Source: CAZCJA01 sp964499015 (GTDB taxonomy: Bacteria > Elusimicrobiota > Elusimicrobia > F11). From it: a stretch of 14,995 bases of DNA. The stretch's first letter is position 1, and each line of letters starts with the position of its first letter. Positions 13,703 through 14,995 of the stretch are shown one piece after another. The notes beneath the pieces are model-generated. The model did no database searches. It worked only from the letters and a program-made list of their open reading frames with translations, and was not told the origin of the DNA. The position numbers and the translations under genes were made by a program. Where the stretch lies: NCBI GenBank assembly GCA_964499015.1, contig CAZCJA010000061.1:1-14995 (forward strand), given 5' to 3'.

Positions 13703-14995
13703 TTCGCCGGGCCTTTGTGCGTGACCGCTCCGCCGGAGGCGGGGCCCACGAGTTGGGCGTATTTCCACAGCGCGCCGGCCTGATACATTCCTTTCTTCGG
13801 CTTCCATTTCTTCAGCCGCTTCTTAATCTCCGCCGCCGATAATTTCACGTTCAGCGTTCCTTTCACCGCATCAATCTCGATGATGTCGCCGTTCTTGATG
13901 ACGGCGATCGGTCCGCCGGCTTGCGCTTCGGGGCCGATGTGGCCGATCATAAATCCGCGCGTCGCGCCGCTGAAGCGGCCGTCTGTCATAAGCGCGCAGT
14001 CGTAACCCAACCCTTGCCCCACGATCGCCGCGGTGACGCCGAGCATTTCTCGCATGCCGGGGCCGCCTTTGGGGCCTTCGTAGCGAATGATCACGCAGTC
14101 GCCTTTCTTAACTTTCTTGGCTTGCACGGCCGCCATGGCCGCGTCTTCGCCGTCGAACACTTTCGCCGGGCCCACGTGTGTACGCCGGGCAAGGTTGGCC
14201 ACTTTGATCACGGCGCCGTCGGGAGCCAGGTTGCCGCGCAAGATTCTCAAGCCACCGGTTTTGTCGGTGGCGGCTTGAACGGATTTGACGACCTGTTGGC
14301 CTTGCGTCAATTTCACGTGCGCGAGATTCTCGCGGATCGTTTTCCCGGAAACTGTCATGCAGTCGCCGTGCAAAAGGCCCGCGTCCAAAAGAACTTTCAT
14401 GATGACCGGGACGCCGCCCACGCGGTCAACGTCCTGCATCACGTATTTCCCGCCGGGTTTTAGATCGGCGATCACCGGTGTGCGGTGGGAGATTTTTTCG
14501 ATGTCGTTCAGAGTTAATTTGATGCCCATTTCGTTGGCCAGCGCCGGCAAATGCAGGGCCGCGTTGGTGGAACCGCCGGTGGCGGCCACGACCGCGATGG
14601 CGTTTTCAAAGGATTTGCGGGTGACCAAATCGCGCGGACGCACGTTTTCTTTGAGCATGCGCATCACGGCTTCTCCTGCCGCTTCGGCAAAATGATCGCG
14701 GCTAACGTTTTCCGCGGGCGGCGAACTGGAGCCGGGGAGCGCGAGGCCGATCGCCTCGGCGACGCAGGCCATGGTGTTGGCGGTGAATTGTCCGCCGCAG
14801 GAGCCGGCGCCCGGGCAAGCTGAGCACTCGATGTCATAAAGCTCTTTGTCGGTGATTTTGCCGACCGCATGGGCGCCCACAGCCTCGTACACTTCCTGGA
14901 CCGTGATGTCTTTGCCCATATAACTGCCGGGTTTGATGGTGCCGCCGTAGAGGAAAACCGAGGGAATGTTGAGCCGGAGCATGCTCATCATCATT
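13696..14995 (-). CDS. ilvD: Dihydroxy-acid dehydratase (IlvD), C-terminal part
   Basis: About 432 residues are visible. The frame is still open at the right edge, so the N-terminal 110-130 residues of a protein usually near 560 are outside. The enzyme dehydrates 2,3-dihydroxy-isovalerate and its methylvalerate analogue to 2-keto acids in valine, leucine and isoleucine synthesis, using an iron-sulfur cluster. Seen, numbered from the first visible codon: NIPSVFLYGGTIKPG (9-23), CSACPGAGSCGGQFTANT with Cys57, Cys60 and Cys66, ATGGSTNAALHL, and DGRFSGATRGF with the likely catalytic Ser342, then GHIGPEAQAGG. The motifs fit IlvD; the related sugar-acid dehydratases (EDD) differ around them. The end overlaps htrA by seven bases with no visible terminator. 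The three Met codons at the window edge are unlikely to be the start. Confidence 0.94.
   Translation of the reverse strand, partial: MMMSMLRLNIPSVFLYGGTIKPGSYMGKDITVQEVYEAVGAHAVGKITDKELYDIECSACPGAGSCGGQFTANTMACVAEAIGLALPGSSSPPAENVSRDHFAEAAGEAVMRMLKENVRPRDLVTRKSFENAIAVVAATGGSTNAALHLPALANEMGIKLTLNDIEKISHRTPVIADLKPGGKYVMQDVDRVGGVPVIMKVLLDAGLLHGDCMTVSGKTIRENLAHVKLTQGQQVVKSVQAATDKTGGLRILRGNLAPDGAVIKVANLARRTHVGPAKVFDGEDAAMAAVQAKKVKKGDCVIIRYEGPKGGPGMREMLGVTAAIVGQGLGYDCALMTDGRFSGATRGFMIGHIGPEAQAGGPIAVIKNGDIIEIDAVKGTLNVKLSAAEIKKRLKKWKPKKGMYQAGALWKYAQLVGPASGGAVTHKGPANY

Noticed and set aside
13725..13744. GC-rich imperfect inverted repeat near the end of ilvD as a terminator
   Set aside because: It lies within the ilvD coding sequence, the pairing is interrupted, and no T-run follows on either strand.

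Overview
This is a very compact stretch of bacterial chromosome from a GC-leaning genome, holding fourteen protein genes. Almost every junction is an overlap or a gap under 30 bases, and no stretch over 300 bases lacks a gene. I see no rRNA or tRNA gene, insertion sequence, CRISPR array or phage gene. The gene set fits a Gram-negative, envelope-bearing, free-living bacterium: a two-PDZ HtrA/DegP protease with an N-terminal membrane segment, a secreted dienelactone-hydrolase-like enzyme, a complete dTDP-L-rhamnose pathway, and protoporphyrin-type heme synthesis. A 10-base run of N at 11717-11726 suggests a draft or metagenome assembly. I cannot name the phylum with confidence.

Layout. Bases 1-1232 carry a C-terminal CpdA-like phosphodiesterase, acylphosphatase and a YaeQ-family protein in tight succession. 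Bases 1261-6290 form a tightly coupled run: a secreted dienelactone-hydrolase-like protein, a HemD-HemE fusion, hemN and hemH. hemY (protoporphyrinogen oxidase) is convergent to hemH and overlaps its 3' end by 25 bases. Together these cover heme synthesis from hydroxymethylbilane to protoheme. The early genes (hemA, L, B, C) are not in the window. Bases 7584-12176 carry rmlB-rmlA-rmlC-rmlD, making dTDP-L-rhamnose from glucose-1-phosphate, followed by a FIST sensory-domain protein whose start overlaps the rmlD stop. An HtrA/DegP protease follows 20 bases later. ilvD (dihydroxy-acid dehydratase, branched-chain amino acid synthesis) lies convergent to htrA and runs off the right edge.

I do not see an undescribed defence, mobile or biosynthetic system; the content is mostly housekeeping. 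The most interesting signals are at the DNA level. (1) The HemD-HemE fusion joint contains an A6 tract, a Shine-Dalgarno-like GGAG and an in-frame TTG. One extra A would split the ORF into two normal genes, with hemD stopping at TAA 2936-2938 and hemE starting at TTG 2940. (2) A perfect 14-base palindrome at the hemH/hemY junction is read in the same codon phase on both strands, so both proteins carry Gln-Lys-Ala-Phe near or at their C-termini. (3) Both convergent gene pairs overlap and have no visible intrinsic terminator. (4) A FIST-domain protein is translationally coupled to the rhamnose operon.
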